Part shown: positions 7,015 to 15,043 of the stretch, one piece after another
Layout: every line of letters begins with the position of its first letter
Position numbering within the stretch: position 1 is the stretch's first letter
Origin: UBA922 sp964565405
GTDB taxonomy: Bacteria; Patescibacteriota; Patescibacteriia; Magasanikbacterales; UBA922
Assembly: GCA_964565405.1 (NCBI GenBank)
Contig: CAZMEW010000006.1
Span: 1-46,085, forward strand
Direction of reading: 5' to 3'
DNA: 46,085 nucleotides
Program-made: the position numbers and the translations under genes
Notes under the pieces: model-generated
The model's input: the letters and a program-made list of their open reading frames with translations, nothing else
The model's database searches: none
What the model was told of the DNA's origin: nothing

Positions 7015-9603
7015 ATGCCGCCAATCCTTCAATTTACTGCAGGTTTTCCGCAAACAGAGGTACCCTCCTTCTCAGCACCTGAATTGAGTGGTGCATTGTT
7101 TGGACTGTTAATTACCGGGCTCGCAGTTATTGCGCTTGTTTCAATTGTGATTATTGTGCGAAAAGTACTGCATTCGCTCCACCATATTCAGCATGCCTTT
7201 GACCGGGTTGTGCTCCATATTTTAGTGCCGAAGGAACGAAAATCAGAAGGGTCAAATACAGTTCAGGATGATCGACTGGAACAAATCAAAGAAGAGATTG
7301 GAATTACCGAAACATTCTTTTCAACACTTGCAGGACTCAAACCAGAACATGGTATCAAAGCATGGTTCACTGGCAGAAATGATCATATTTCGTTTGAAAT
7401 AGTCGCTCACAATAACTTAATCAACTTCTACGTCGGTGTACCACAAAAACTAAAGCCATTTATTGAGCAACAAATCAATGCGCAGTATCCATATGCTCAT
7501 ATTGAGGAAATTACTGATTACAATATTTTTGGTGAGCATAGCGCAATTGTAGGTGCGTACCTGAAAGGAAAAAATGCTGATGCCCTCCCTTTCAAAACCT
7601 ACAAAAAGATGGATTCTGACCCGCTTGCTGGTGTCTTGAACACACTCGCCCGCATACACGAAGGAAATAGTTCAGCTGGCGTTCAATTTGTCGTACGCGC
7701 TGCGGACAAAAAATGGCGAAAAGAAGGAGTGCACATTGTTCGGGAAGTTAGAAAGGGTAAACATTTTGACGAAGTGATAAAAGGAAAAAATAAGCTCACT
7801 GGCTTTTTTGGATCCCTCGGAAACGAGGCAAAACGCCAAGTGCTTAATACATCCGCAGCAGAACAAAACCCAGAAAAAAAAGAATCACATCAACTATCAG
7901 GACTTGAGGAGGAGATGATGAAAGGAGTGGAAGAAAAATTAATCAAAGGGGGTCTGGAAGTAACTATTAGAATCGTCTCATCTTCCGACAATCCAGATCT
8001 TGCAAGCCTCAATCTAGATAACATAGTGAATTCATTCGCACAATACAATGTGTATCGCTATGGAAACTCACTTGGTGCGGTAGTACCAAAAAATCCACAA
8101 AGTATCATCCGATCATTTATTTATCGATCATTCCACGAGAAACGACATTGTATCCTCAATACCGAAGAGATGGCAGGATTCTGGCACCTTCCACTTCACT
8201 CAACTGAAGCCCCAAATATCAAATGGCTTCTCGCAAGAAAAGCTCCTCCACCACCAAACCTTCCGCACACAGGTATCGATCTGGGTCGAGTTATCTATCG
8301 GGGTCAGGAATATCCGGTAAAAATGAAAGAAGAGGATCGTAGAAGACATCTCTATGTCATTGGTAAATCAGGAAGTGGAAAGTCAGTATTTATCGAAAAT
8401 CTCGCTGTACAAGATGTGATCAATGGCAAGGGTCTGGCAGTCATTGATCCTCATGGTGATTTTGCAGAATACGTACTAGAACATATTCCAAAAGAGCGAG
8501 CAGACGACGTAGTCATCTTCAATCCATCAGATGTTGAGCGACCGATCGGTCTCAATATGCTTGAAGCAAAAAGTGAAGATGAAAAAGATTTTGCGGTACA
8601 AGAAATGATCGCTATTTTCTACAAACTGTTTCCACCAGAAATGATTGGCCCTATGTTTGAGCACAACATGCGAAATGTCATGTTGACACTCATGGCGGAT
8701 CTCGACAGTCCTGGAACGATTATCGACATTCCTCGTATGTTCACTGATGACGCGTACGTCAAAAATTATTTAGTTAAACTAAAAGATCCCGTAGTCCGCG
8801 CATTCTGGGAAAAAGAAATGGCAAAAACAAGCGACTTTCACAAATCAGAAATGCTCGGATATCTTATCTCGAAAGTCGGTCGTTTTGTTGAGAACGAGAT
8901 GATGAGAAACATCATGGGACAACAGAAATCAGGATTTGACTTCAGAGATATTATGGATAAGCAAAAAATTCTCATTGTCAATCTTGCCAAAGGTAAAACT
9001 GGAGAAATGAATGCAAAATTAATCGGTTTAATTATTGTGGCAAAACTCCAAATGGCTGCTCTGGGACGAGCCGATCTACCCGAGAGTGAACGCAAAGACT
9101 TCTACCTCTATATTGATGAGTTCCAGAACTTTATTACCGACTCAATCGCAACTATTCTCTCTGAGGCTCGTAAATACCGACTTGATCTCATTATCGCCCA
9201 TCAATATCTTGGTCAATTGACTGATGACAAAGGCAGATCAGATATCAAAGATGCAGTACTTGGTAACGCAGGAACAGTGGCAGCGTTCCGCATAGGTCCA
9301 GAAGACTCAGAATTGCTTGCCAAAGAATTTTCACCCGTATTTGGTCCTTATGACCTTATGAATGTAGAAAAATTTACTGCAAACATAAAATTACTCGTAG
9401 ACAATGAGCCAACCAAACCCTTCAATATGTCGACCTATCCTCCGACCAGAGGAAACAAGGAATTAGCCGAAGCGATCCGAGAACTCTCACGCTTGAAATA
9501 TGGCCGTGATCGACGTATCGTAGAAACAGAGATACTTGAGAGAACCAAACTCGGAGAAAGTTCAGAAAAAAGTAAAACTGATATGATCGAAGCTTCACTA
9601 TAA
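7015..9603 (+). CDS. VirD4/TraD-like type IV secretion DNA-binding ATPase
   Basis: The 862-residue protein has one N-terminal membrane helix (about residues 22-50), then a roughly 370-residue non-catalytic domain. A RecA-like ATPase follows, with Walker A GKSGSGKS near residues 449-456, a conserved AVIDPHGDFAEYVLEHIP segment, and a DEAD-like Walker B in LYIDEFQNF near 700. SEARKYRLDLIIAHQYLGQL is the motor sensor region typical of VirD4/TraD/TraG coupling proteins. No other type IV secretion genes (VirB4, relaxase) are nearby, so its substrate is unknown. It could move DNA or protein across the envelope. A second gene (23977-25410) is a paralogue of the non-ATPase half. It lies in an operon with the genes on both sides. 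Confidence 0.88.
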   Translation: MPPILQFTAGFPQTEVPSFSAPELSGALFGLLITGLAVIALVSIVIIVRKVLHSLHHIQHAFDRVVLHILVPKERKSEGSNTVQDDRLEQIKEEIGITETFFSTLAGLKPEHGIKAWFTGRNDHISFEIVAHNNLINFYVGVPQKLKPFIEQQINAQYPYAHIEEITDYNIFGEHSAIVGAYLKGKNADALPFKTYKKMDSDPLAGVLNTLARIHEGNSSAGVQFVVRAADKKWRKEGVHIVREVRKGKHFDEVIKGKNKLTGFFGSLGNEAKRQVLNTSAAEQNPEKKESHQLSGLEEEMMKGVEEKLIKGGLEVTIRIVSSSDNPDLASLNLDNIVNSFAQYNVYRYGNSLGAVVPKNPQSIIRSFIYRSFHEKRHCILNTEEMAGFWHLPLHSTEAPNIKWLLARKAPPPPNLPHTGIDLGRVIYRGQEYPVKMKEEDRRRHLYVIGKSGSGKSVFIENLAVQDVINGKGLAVIDPHGDFAEYVLEHIPKERADDVVIFNPSDVERPIGLNMLEAKSEDEKDFAVQEMIAIFYKLFPPEMIGPMFEHNMRNVMLTLMADLDSPGTIIDIPRMFTDDAYVKNYLVKLKDPVVRAFWEKEMAKTSDFHKSEMLGYLISKVGRFVENEMMRNIMGQQKSGFDFRDIMDKQKILIVNLAKGKTGEMNAKLIGLIIVAKLQMAALGRADLPESERKDFYLYIDEFQNFITDSIATILSEARKYRLDLIIAHQYLGQLTDDKGRSDIKDAVLGNAGTVAAFRIGPEDSELLAKEFSPVFGPYDLMNVEKFTANIKLLVDNEPTKPFNMSTYPPTRGNKELAEAIRELSRLKYGRDRRIVETEILERTKLGESSEKSKTDMIEASL

Positions 9604-9638
9604 GAAAAAACAAAAAAAGTTTATTAACAAACACCAAT

Positions 9639-10322
9639 ATGGACCACATCTCAAATTATCTTAATTTCTCACTTGCAGGAATTGATCCACCGGATGATAA
9701 AAATAAGGAGCTTCCCACATTTTCTGAGCGACCACTTGATCTAGCAGAATCTGCCGCACCTATAAATACCGCCTCACATAATCCTGAAAAAATTGATGCA
9801 GCAGAGCTCAAAAAACGTCTCTACGCACTAAAAGATGAAGTTTCGTCAATTATCCGACTACTTGAATTAAATCCTGATATCAAACCCACTACACCGCAAG
9901 AAAAAACACCCACCACCTCTATCGTTCCATCGAGACAAACCACAAGTGGTGAGCAAATTATCGAAGGTGTTTTTAATGGCGAAAAAATGGTGGGACCCGA
10001 TGGGCAGGAATATGCAGTGCCACCCAACTATGCGAGCAAATCAAAACTTGTGGAAGGCGACCACATGAAACTTACGATTACAATATATGGCAAATTCATT
10101 TACAAACAAATAGGTCCGATCGAACGTAAACGTATTATCGGAATTCTAACATTCGACGAAGCGACACAACTCTGGAGTGTTCTTCACGATGGTAGTACCT
10201 ACAAAATTCTCACGGCTTCAGCTACGTTTTATCATGGAAAACCCGGAGACCACGTGGTGATTCTTGTACCAAAAGATTCAGTAAGTTCGTGGGGTGCGGT
10301 AGAAAATATTATTGCATCATAA
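9639..10322 (+). CDS. Unknown protein with coiled coil and C-terminal beta domain
   Basis: Third gene of the VirD4-like operon, 35 bases after the ATPase stop. The 227-residue product has a low-complexity N-terminus and a short coiled coil near residues 55-75 (ELKKRLYALKDEVSSIIRLL). A Thr/Pro linker leads to a compact C-terminal domain with GPDGQEYAVPPNYASKSKLV, then a KQIGPIERKRIIG motif. The latter half looks all-beta, possibly an OB- or SH3-like fold. I do not know a named family. The association with the ATPase suggests a partner or regulator. A strong terminator follows the stop. Confidence 0.82.
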   Translation: MDHISNYLNFSLAGIDPPDDKNKELPTFSERPLDLAESAAPINTASHNPEKIDAAELKKRLYALKDEVSSIIRLLELNPDIKPTTPQEKTPTTSIVPSRQTTSGEQIIEGVFNGEKMVGPDGQEYAVPPNYASKSKLVEGDHMKLTITIYGKFIYKQIGPIERKRIIGILTFDEATQLWSVLHDGSTYKILTASATFYHGKPGDHVVILVPKDSVSSWGAVENIIAS

Positions 10323-10340
10323 AAATATAATAGTATGACC

Positions 10341-10370
10341 AAAATAATGGCAGAGAGCCATTATTTTTGT
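10341..10370 (+). terminator. Rho-independent terminator of the VirD4-like operon
   Basis: AAAATAATGGC and GCCATTATTTTT flank a five-base loop, giving an 11-base-pair stem ending in a T run, directly after the gene ending at 10322. Confidence 0.85.
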
Positions 10371-10378
10371 TTTCTATA

Positions 10379-10407
10379 TTTACAAAAAAGCTAAGGTATG
10401 ATATATT
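10379..10407 (+). promoter_or_regulatory. Promoter for the orphan gene at 10459
   Basis: TTTACA at 10379-10384 and TATATT at 10402-10407 are spaced by 17 bases. The predicted transcript starts near 10414. Confidence 0.6.
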
Positions 10408-10458
10408 TTTCCGCTCGTATCGGTAAAAATGCCATCGAGAAACCCAGGAGGAGGATCC

Positions 10459-10710
10459 GTGTTTTTCGCAGAATTTACTTCATCCTCGAAGCACCCTAGA
10501 AAAGGTGCCAAGCACTACATCGTCGCCAAGGACGCAAGAACACTCCTGATCGAAACCAATGGTATGGGGTTCGGACAGGTGAAATTCATGTTCGGTCGAC
10601 AGGTGACCGAAAGCGAGGTTCGAAAGGCCAATCTCCCCTTCTTCGACCGTGGCCTGCAGACGATTCGTTGTCCAGAGGTCACACTCGTCTACCTCGGTCA
10701 CACGAAGTAA
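10459..10710 (+). CDS. Orphan small GC-rich gene, GTG start
   Basis: I do not recognise this protein. The GTG at 10459 is chosen because AGGAGGAGG lies five bases upstream, an unusually strong SD. The in-frame ATG at 10429 has none. The 83-residue product is basic, with no signal peptide or membrane helix, and ends in a beta-rich segment (LQTIRCPEVTLVYLGHTK). Codon choice is strongly GC-ending, unlike the operon before it. It has its own promoter. A perfect 13-base-pair GC-rich hairpin lies 18 bases after the stop, followed by a standard terminator. It belongs with the similar genes at 3302, 13496, 13855, 19654 and 20031. Confidence 0.62.
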   Translation: MFFAEFTSSSKHPRKGAKHYIVAKDARTLLIETNGMGFGQVKFMFGRQVTESEVRKANLPFFDRGLQTIRCPEVTLVYLGHTK

Positions 10711-10727
10711 ACAACAGCAAGATCACG

Positions 10728-10764
10728 GGATTCGTCCGGAGGCACGCTGCTTCCGGACGAATCC
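10728..10764 (+). repeat. GC-rich hairpin after orphan gene
   Basis: Perfect 13-base arms (10728-10740 and 10752-10764) surround an 11-base loop. No T run follows, so it is not a standard terminator. It may protect the mRNA 3' end or act with the terminator at 10789. Confidence 0.7.
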
Positions 10765-10788
10765 TCAAAATAAACTATCAAAACAAAA

Positions 10789-10820
10789 CCCCACCCTTCG
10801 CAAAGGGTGGGGTAATTTTT
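10789..10820. terminator. Bidirectional terminator between orphan gene and SWIB gene
   Basis: CCCCACCCTT pairs with AAGGGTGGGG around a four-base loop. A T run follows on the plus strand, and TTTTGTTTTG follows on the minus strand, so it serves both convergent genes. Confidence 0.88.
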
Positions 10821-10835
10821 CAACTGAATCGTCGC

Positions 10836-11099
10836 TTAGGCAGCAGTCAAATGGTTGTTAACGAGCTTAGCCATTTCAAACATGGTCACCTCACTCTTTC
10901 CACCAAAGATTGCTTTGAGTTTGTCATCAGCCATGATATTTCTCTTGTTCTTTGGATTCTGAAGATTATGACCTTTGATGTATTCCCACATTTTCTTAAC
11001 TACTTGTGAGCGAGGCATTGGACCTGCGCCTACAACTGCTGCGAGCTCTGAGGAAACCTTGTACGGTCTCATGAGCGCTGGATTTGCTTTGCGTGGCAT
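10836..11099 (-). CDS. SWIB/MDM2 domain protein
   Basis: An 87-residue stand-alone SWIB/MDM2 domain. After a short lead (MPRKANPALMRPYKVSSELA) come the family hallmarks GPMPRSQVVKKMWEYIKGHNL and NIMADDKLKAIFG, then a C-terminal helix. In eukaryotes this fold works in chromatin remodelling and p53 binding. Small bacterial versions occur in Chlamydiae and candidate phyla, where they may act as DNA-associated factors, but the role is not established. A promoter with an extended -10 (TGCTATACT, minus strand) lies about 40 bases upstream. Monocistronic, with a strong shared terminator. Confidence 0.92.
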   Translation of the reverse strand: MPRKANPALMRPYKVSSELAAVVGAGPMPRSQVVKKMWEYIKGHNLQNPKNKRNIMADDKLKAIFGGKSEVTMFEMAKLVNNHLTAA

Positions 11100-11140
11100 A
11101 GAGATAGTATTAAATTATTAAAAGTTACTATGCGAGGTGT

Positions 11141-11169
11141 AGTATAGCACCAGAACCCCTCCCTCGCAA
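11141..11169 (-). promoter_or_regulatory. Promoter for the SWIB gene
   Basis: On the minus strand TTGCGA (11164-11169) and TATACT (11141-11146) are 17 bases apart. The -10 is preceded by TGC, an extended -10. Confidence 0.55.
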
Positions 11170-11189
11170 GAGGGTGCCTATCAAACCAT

Positions 11190-11218
11190 TTGAAACCATT
11201 AAAATTCTGGTATATACT
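11190..11218 (+). promoter_or_regulatory. Promoter for dnaX
   Basis: TTGAAA at 11190-11195 and TATACT at 11213-11218 are 17 bases apart, about 53 bases before the dnaX ATG. Confidence 0.65.
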
Positions 11219-11271
11219 AAGGGCGGAATAATGCGATAAAAATCTATAACAAAAATCAACCTTCCGCGCTT

Positions 11272-12840
11272 ATGGCTCTCTATCACAAACATCGACCGCA
11301 AACATTTGATACAGTAATTCACCAGGAACACATCGTCACTACACTCAAAAATGAAATTATTGGTAATAAAGTTGCACATGCGTATCTTTTCTCTGGTCCT
11401 CACGGGGTAGGAAAAACCACAACTGCGCGAATTTTAGCAAAATCTTTGAACTGTACTAATCGCAAACCAACAGACGCAAATCCCTGTGATGTATGTGACT
11501 CATGTAAGGATATTTCAGCTTCGCGGTCAATTGATGTCATAGAAATTGATGCGGCAAGTCAGACTGGTGTCGATAATGTTCGGGAAAATATTATTGAAAA
11601 TGCGCAATTCAAACCCACACGTGGAAAATACAAAATTTTTATCGTGGATGAAGTCCATATGTTGTCCACAGCAGCCTTTAACGCGCTATTAAAAACATTG
11701 GAAGAACCACCAACACATATCGTGTTTATCCTTGCGACCACTGATGCCCAGAAGCTGCCTGCAACAGTAGTATCTCGCTGCCAGCGATTTACATTTTCTC
11801 GGGTACCGGATAACACGATGAAGGCACATCTCACTTCCATTGCAAAAGAGGAGGGTGTAGCAATCGACGAAGAGGTATTGAATGCAATAGTGCGAAAAGC
11901 TCGAGGCGGAGCTCGTGATGCAGTAAGTCTCCTAGATCAACTCATTGCACTAGGTCACAAGAAAATTACGCTCGATAGTGCTTCTTTTGTCATGCCAACA
12001 ACATCGAACGAAACACAAATTCGATTCCTCACGTATGTGATTGAAAAAGACGCGAATGCTGGACTCGAAGAGGTAAAAAAATTAAGTGAGCAAGGTACCT
12101 ATCCACATATTTTCATGGAAGAAATCGTACAGCTACTAAGATTATTATTGATAACATCAATTGACCCGAAACTCGCCCAAAAAGAAGCCTACCTCCCGGA
12201 CACCGACTTCGAAACACTAAGAACATTCACACAAAAAATAACACGACAAGAAATTGTCACTCTTGTCGATCGCACAATCGCTCGCATGAATGAAGTAAAA
12301 TCTTCCCCCCTTCCCTACTTACCACTTGAATTGCTCGTGGTTGAATGGTCATCACGAGGCGAGAATACTCGATCGAGCATGCCTACCCCATCACAAAAAG
12401 TAGAATATAAGACAAGTGCTCCAGAATTAAAAAATCTCCCCCCAAAAGAAGTAGTGGAAACAAAAACCGCAGAAGAAAAACCCACTGAGACGGTTCCAAG
12501 TACTCCTGCACCATCTGATGTAGACATGAATCACGTAAAAAAATCCTGGAATTCACTTATTGTTGAGATTGAAAAAACAACTCCGTCACTTATCTTTATT
12601 CTCAAAAATGCAGAACTCCTCTCTGCAAAAAACGGGATACTCACCATTTGTGTCGCATACAGCTTCCACCATGATAAGATTATCCAGATCGCAAATAAGA
12701 AAAAAATTGAAGATGGTCTTGCCACCCACCTCGGATATAGACTTGGACTCGAAGTACAAATAAACGAAAATCTGCAACAAAAAAATGCTGCAGCAGACCT
12801 TAGCGACCTCGCAGCTGCACTCGGTGGAAGTGTGATTTAA
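11272..12840 (+). CDS. dnaX: DNA polymerase III subunit gamma/tau
   Basis: Clamp-loader ATPase subunit. The 522-residue protein has the N-terminal ALYHKHRPQTFDTVI box and P-loop GPHGVGKTTT (residues 42-51). The zinc module uses C61, C72, C75 and C78. The Walker B/sensor region contains FIVDEVHMLSTAAFNALLKTLEEPP, and SRCQRF follows. Domain III and a Pro/Glu-rich linker (about residues 365-415) lead to a short C-terminal domain that may be a reduced tau-type binding region. The start ATG has no SD. It is monocistronic and convergent with the rhodanese gene, with only a weak hairpin between them. Confidence 0.96.
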   Translation: MALYHKHRPQTFDTVIHQEHIVTTLKNEIIGNKVAHAYLFSGPHGVGKTTTARILAKSLNCTNRKPTDANPCDVCDSCKDISASRSIDVIEIDAASQTGVDNVRENIIENAQFKPTRGKYKIFIVDEVHMLSTAAFNALLKTLEEPPTHIVFILATTDAQKLPATVVSRCQRFTFSRVPDNTMKAHLTSIAKEEGVAIDEEVLNAIVRKARGGARDAVSLLDQLIALGHKKITLDSASFVMPTTSNETQIRFLTYVIEKDANAGLEEVKKLSEQGTYPHIFMEEIVQLLRLLLITSIDPKLAQKEAYLPDTDFETLRTFTQKITRQEIVTLVDRTIARMNEVKSSPLPYLPLELLVVEWSSRGENTRSSMPTPSQKVEYKTSAPELKNLPPKEVVETKTAEEKPTETVPSTPAPSDVDMNHVKKSWNSLIVEIEKTTPSLIFILKNAELLSAKNGILTICVAYSFHHDKIIQIANKKKIEDGLATHLGYRLGLEVQINENLQQKNAAADLSDLAAALGGSVI

Positions 12841-12866
12841 GTGTAGTTGCGTACACTAGAATAATC

Positions 12867-13184
12867 CTACATCTCTATTGGATACCCGTGTGCCCTCCAT
12901 TCACGCATTCCTCCTACTACATTACAAACTGTTGTAAGTCCAACAATTTCCAATTGTGTCATAGCAAGCATACTTCGCCCACCAGACTGGCAGACAAGAT
13001 ATACCGCACGGTACTGCAGAAGACGATCTTTTTCATCCGCTATGCGTTCGAGTGGTATATTGATCGATCCTTTAATTTTCCCACTTTTAACCTCAAAAGG
13101 CATACGTACGTCAACAACAATTCGATTGGGATCTTCATGTTCCAAGAGTGAATGTAATTCTGGTATAGTAATTTCTTTGTGCAT
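12867..13184 (-). CDS. Rhodanese-like domain protein
   Basis: A 105-residue single rhodanese domain. IVVDVRMPFEVKSGKIKGSI is the standard CH2A/CH2B pattern. The active-site loop is CQSGGRS with catalytic Cys65, and WRAHGYPIEM closes the fold. It probably carries sulfur as a persulfide or moves thiol-bound sulfur. The ATG at 13184 (MHKEITIPEL) is preferred over an upstream ATG at 13214 because the family begins there. No SD. No partner sulfurtransferase lies next to it, so its substrate is unknown. Confidence 0.92.
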   Translation of the reverse strand: MHKEITIPELHSLLEHEDPNRIVVDVRMPFEVKSGKIKGSINIPLERIADEKDRLLQYRAVYLVCQSGGRSMLAMTQLEIVGLTTVCNVVGGMREWRAHGYPIEM

Positions 13185-13273
13185 ATATAAAATAATAGTT
13201 CTCAGCCAATTCATTATACGTTTCCGACAAATGCTTAGTATTATAGTAGCGTATCAAATGTTGGTATAAATAA

Positions 13274-13302
13274 CAAAAAATCCCAACTTAGTCGGGATTT
13301 TT
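13274..13302. terminator. Terminator after tRNA-Gln
   Basis: AAAAAATCCC and GGGATTTTTT enclose a short imperfect stem and loop directly 3' of the tRNA on the minus strand. The sequence is nearly symmetrical, so it can also work on the plus strand. Confidence 0.8.
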
Positions 13303-13310
13303 TGGTGTCG

Positions 13311-13381
13311 CTCGGGGACAGGGACTCGAACCCCGATACGCAGGACCAGAACCTGCAGTCCTACCATTAGACGATCCCCGA
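13311..13381 (-). tRNA. tRNA-Gln (CUG anticodon)
   Basis: On the minus strand the acceptor arms TCGGGGA and TCCCCGA pair fully. The D loop has TAATGGTA. The anticodon stem GCAGG/CCTGC encloses TTCTGGT, giving anticodon CTG for codon CAG. The T arm CGGGG-TTCGAAC-CCCTG is standard. The 3' CCA is not encoded. A promoter lies just upstream and a terminator just downstream, so it is a single-gene unit. Confidence 0.95.
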
Positions 13382-13394
13382 ATTTGCACAGACT

Positions 13395-13422
13395 AGTGTA
13401 TCAAAATTAAAGCAAAAGTCAA
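13395..13422 (-). promoter_or_regulatory. Promoter for tRNA-Gln
   Basis: On the minus strand TTGACT (13417-13422) and TACACT (13395-13400) are 16 bases apart, ending about 13 bases before the tRNA 5' end. Confidence 0.7.
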
Positions 13423-13429
13423 GATACAA

Positions 13430-13458
13430 TTGACAAAAAGTAAATAGTGCATAACTAT
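13430..13458 (+). promoter_or_regulatory. Promoter for the orphan gene pair at 13496
   Basis: TTGACA at 13430-13435 and AACTAT at 13453-13458 are 17 bases apart. It is divergent from the tRNA promoter, with the two -35 elements only seven bases apart. Confidence 0.55.
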
Positions 13459-13495
13459 ATGTGCTAGACGAAACTTCTTCACAAGGAGAAAGACC

Positions 13496-13786
13496 ATGGG
13501 GTATCCCGAGGAATTCATCTTAGAGATCGTGATAGAGTGCACCGAGATCGAACATATCGAGAGCACCCTCAGATCAGGTGATCGTCACAGAATCGATGCC
13601 ACACTGACGTTGGCAGTGAATCTGGTGAGCTTCGACGACCGACGGATGGCAGACATCGTCTATCTGGAGGGTCCCGATGGACTCTTCAAGGCCTTGGCGC
13701 GATGGGGATACCGACAGGAGCTCCGCCGTCAGGCTCTCGAGTTCTTCACAACCGGCAAGATTGCACCGAGGAAAAGGAGGTTGTAA
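13496..13786 (+). CDS. Orphan small GC-rich gene
   Basis: I do not recognise this protein. The ATG at 13496 has AAGGAG about eight bases upstream, a clear SD. The 96-residue product is predicted soluble and mixed alpha/beta. It has an acidic first half (EFILEIVIECTEIEHIES), a middle ADIVYLEGPDGLFKALARWG, and a basic C-terminal tail ending RKRRL. Codons are GC-rich compared with dnaX or the PPIase gene. The leader base pattern AGGAGAAAGAC before the start is nearly the same as that before the orphan gene at 20417. A small hairpin (13826-13838) separates it from the next orphan gene, and both probably share one transcript. Confidence 0.62.
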   Translation: MGYPEEFILEIVIECTEIEHIESTLRSGDRHRIDATLTLAVNLVSFDDRRMADIVYLEGPDGLFKALARWGYRQELRRQALEFFTTGKIAPRKRRL

Positions 13787-13854
13787 GACAAAAAATTCGC
13801 TCGACTAGTGGCCTAACCGATAACCGCAGTAACACTGCAACACAGGAGCATAAG

Positions 13855-14129
13855 ATGTCTCAGATCCAGATCGTGAACACCCCTGCGGGCTGGGAACCCG
13901 AGGAGGTACGGAAAGCCTTCGTAGGCCTGACCCTGATGTCAACCGGCGAGCAGAGCTTTCAGCGGCTCCCCGGCGGGCGATGTGGCCTGTTCCATGAGGT
14001 GGAGGCATCGATGGCTCTGGGAGCACTCGAGGGCAACACCAACGAGGGAATGAAGAAAGCGCGGGCGTGGCTNNNNNNNNNNACCGGTACTACTTCAGCG
14101 TCGATGACTGTACAGTCATCGACGACTGA
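13855..14129 (+). CDS. Orphan small GC-rich gene, broken by an assembly gap
   Basis: The start ATG has AGGAG six bases upstream. The visible N-terminal 72 residues (MSQIQIVNTPAGWEPEEVRK at the start) are followed by 10 N. After the gap the frame that gives a plausible end is YYFSVDDCTVIDD then TGA at 14127-14129. This is not in phase if the gap is exactly 10 bases, so the gap length is probably wrong. The pattern (VRKAFVGL near the start, YYFS.DDC near the end) loosely recalls short hypothetical proteins I associate with candidate phyla. I cannot name a function. A GC-rich hairpin lies 17 bases after the stop, then a terminator. Confidence 0.5.
14073..14082. other. Assembly gap (10 N) inside an orphan gene
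   Basis: Ten N bases interrupt the gene at 13855. The downstream reading frame that looks real is shifted relative to a 10-base gap, so the true distance is unknown. Confidence 0.98.
14099..14124. repeat. Perfect 26-base palindrome beside the assembly gap
   Basis: The 26 bases read the same on both strands, with no spacer. The central part is GATGACTGTACAGTCATC. It codes for the VDDCTVID part of the orphan gene and lies only 16 bases from the N run. It may be a genuine hairpin that broke the assembly, or a fold-back read artefact. Confidence 0.8.
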
Positions 14130-14145
14130 GAGAGCAAGTGCAACC

Positions 14146-14207
14146 GCGAGCGATATCCCGTCGCTCGCAATCTTCAAAAACAGTTCTCTACTAAGAGGAC
14201 TTTTTTT
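14146..14207 (+). terminator. Tandem hairpins ending the orphan gene pair
   Basis: The first hairpin has perfect arms GCGAGCGA (14146-14153) and TCGCTCGC (14161-14168) and no T run. The second pairs AGTTCTCT (14182-14189) with AGAGGACT (14194-14201) and ends in a T run, a standard terminator. Confidence 0.82.
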
Positions 14208-14257
14208 GTTATATAAAATATGATACAGTATGGTCTATAAAATCGTGTAATTACACT

Positions 14258-14968
14258 ATGCAAAAAAAATATCTCTTAAGTACGCTAGCCGTTGCATTCG
14301 TGACACTCGGTATAGGATGCGAAAAAACAGTACCACCTACTTCTATCACTTCGCAAAATACGGAACCCATAATCGCAGCTGAAGACTTATTCGGGACAGC
14401 ACCTCCCCAAGAAAAAACAATAGAACCACCCTCATCACTTATCGTTAATGAACCAACTAATCCCCCTACTACGACTATGGAATTCAATGCATCAAAACAT
14501 TACACCGCAATTCTTCATACAACCAAAGGTGATATTGAAATTGCACTAAATTTTGGCGAAACTCCAAATACCGTAAAAAACTTTATCGATCTCGCTCAAA
14601 AAAGTTTCTATACCAATACTATTTTCCATCGCGCAATCAAAGGTTTCATGATCCAAGGCGGTGACCCTAATGGCAATGGGACAGGCGGGCCTGGATACCG
14701 ATTCGACGATGAACCATTTAGTGGTGAATACACACGCGGCGCTGTTGCAATGGCAAATGCCGGACCCAATACCAATGGGAGTCAATTCTTCATCATGCAC
14801 GCAGACTATCCACTACCAAAAAGTTACACGATCTTTGGTCATGTAACCACAGGAATGGACGTTGTCGATGCCATAGCAACAGACAAAGTTCAGATGAGTG
14901 CCTCTGGAGAATTATCATCTCCAGTAAGCCCGACAACAGTCACGGGAGTAGAAATCCAAGAAAAATAA
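14258..14968 (+). CDS. Cyclophilin-type peptidyl-prolyl isomerase, lipoprotein
   Basis: Catalyses proline cis-trans isomerisation outside the membrane. The 236-residue protein starts with a signal peptide that ends in a lipobox-like LGIGC with Cys21, so it is probably lipid anchored. A Thr/Pro-rich linker runs to about residue 75. The cyclophilin domain has FHRAIKGFMIQGGDPNGNGTGGPG, AMANAGPNTNGSQFFI and YTIFGHVTTGMDVVDAI, which include the catalytic Arg and Gln/Phe residues. The lipobox -3 position is Gly rather than Leu. It could assist folding of secreted proteins, alongside the parvulin domains in SecD. Confidence 0.93.
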   Translation: MQKKYLLSTLAVAFVTLGIGCEKTVPPTSITSQNTEPIIAAEDLFGTAPPQEKTIEPPSSLIVNEPTNPPTTTMEFNASKHYTAILHTTKGDIEIALNFGETPNTVKNFIDLAQKSFYTNTIFHRAIKGFMIQGGDPNGNGTGGPGYRFDDEPFSGEYTRGAVAMANAGPNTNGSQFFIMHADYPLPKSYTIFGHVTTGMDVVDAIATDKVQMSASGELSSPVSPTTVTGVEIQEK

Positions 14969-15043
14969 GGCTCAACTCTTGCTATTTTTAGCAAAATTTG
15001 ATAAGCTCGGTGCTTATTCAATAAAACTAACACAATAGGGACT

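Noticed and set aside
11128..11403. A 91-codon open frame on the minus strand across the dnaX start.
   Set aside because: Overlaps both the dnaX promoter and coding start, and its translation has no family features. Treated as a shadow.
12841..12866. Hairpin AGTGTA/TACACT between dnaX and the rhodanese gene.
   Set aside because: Short stem and no T run on either strand, so not reported as a terminator.
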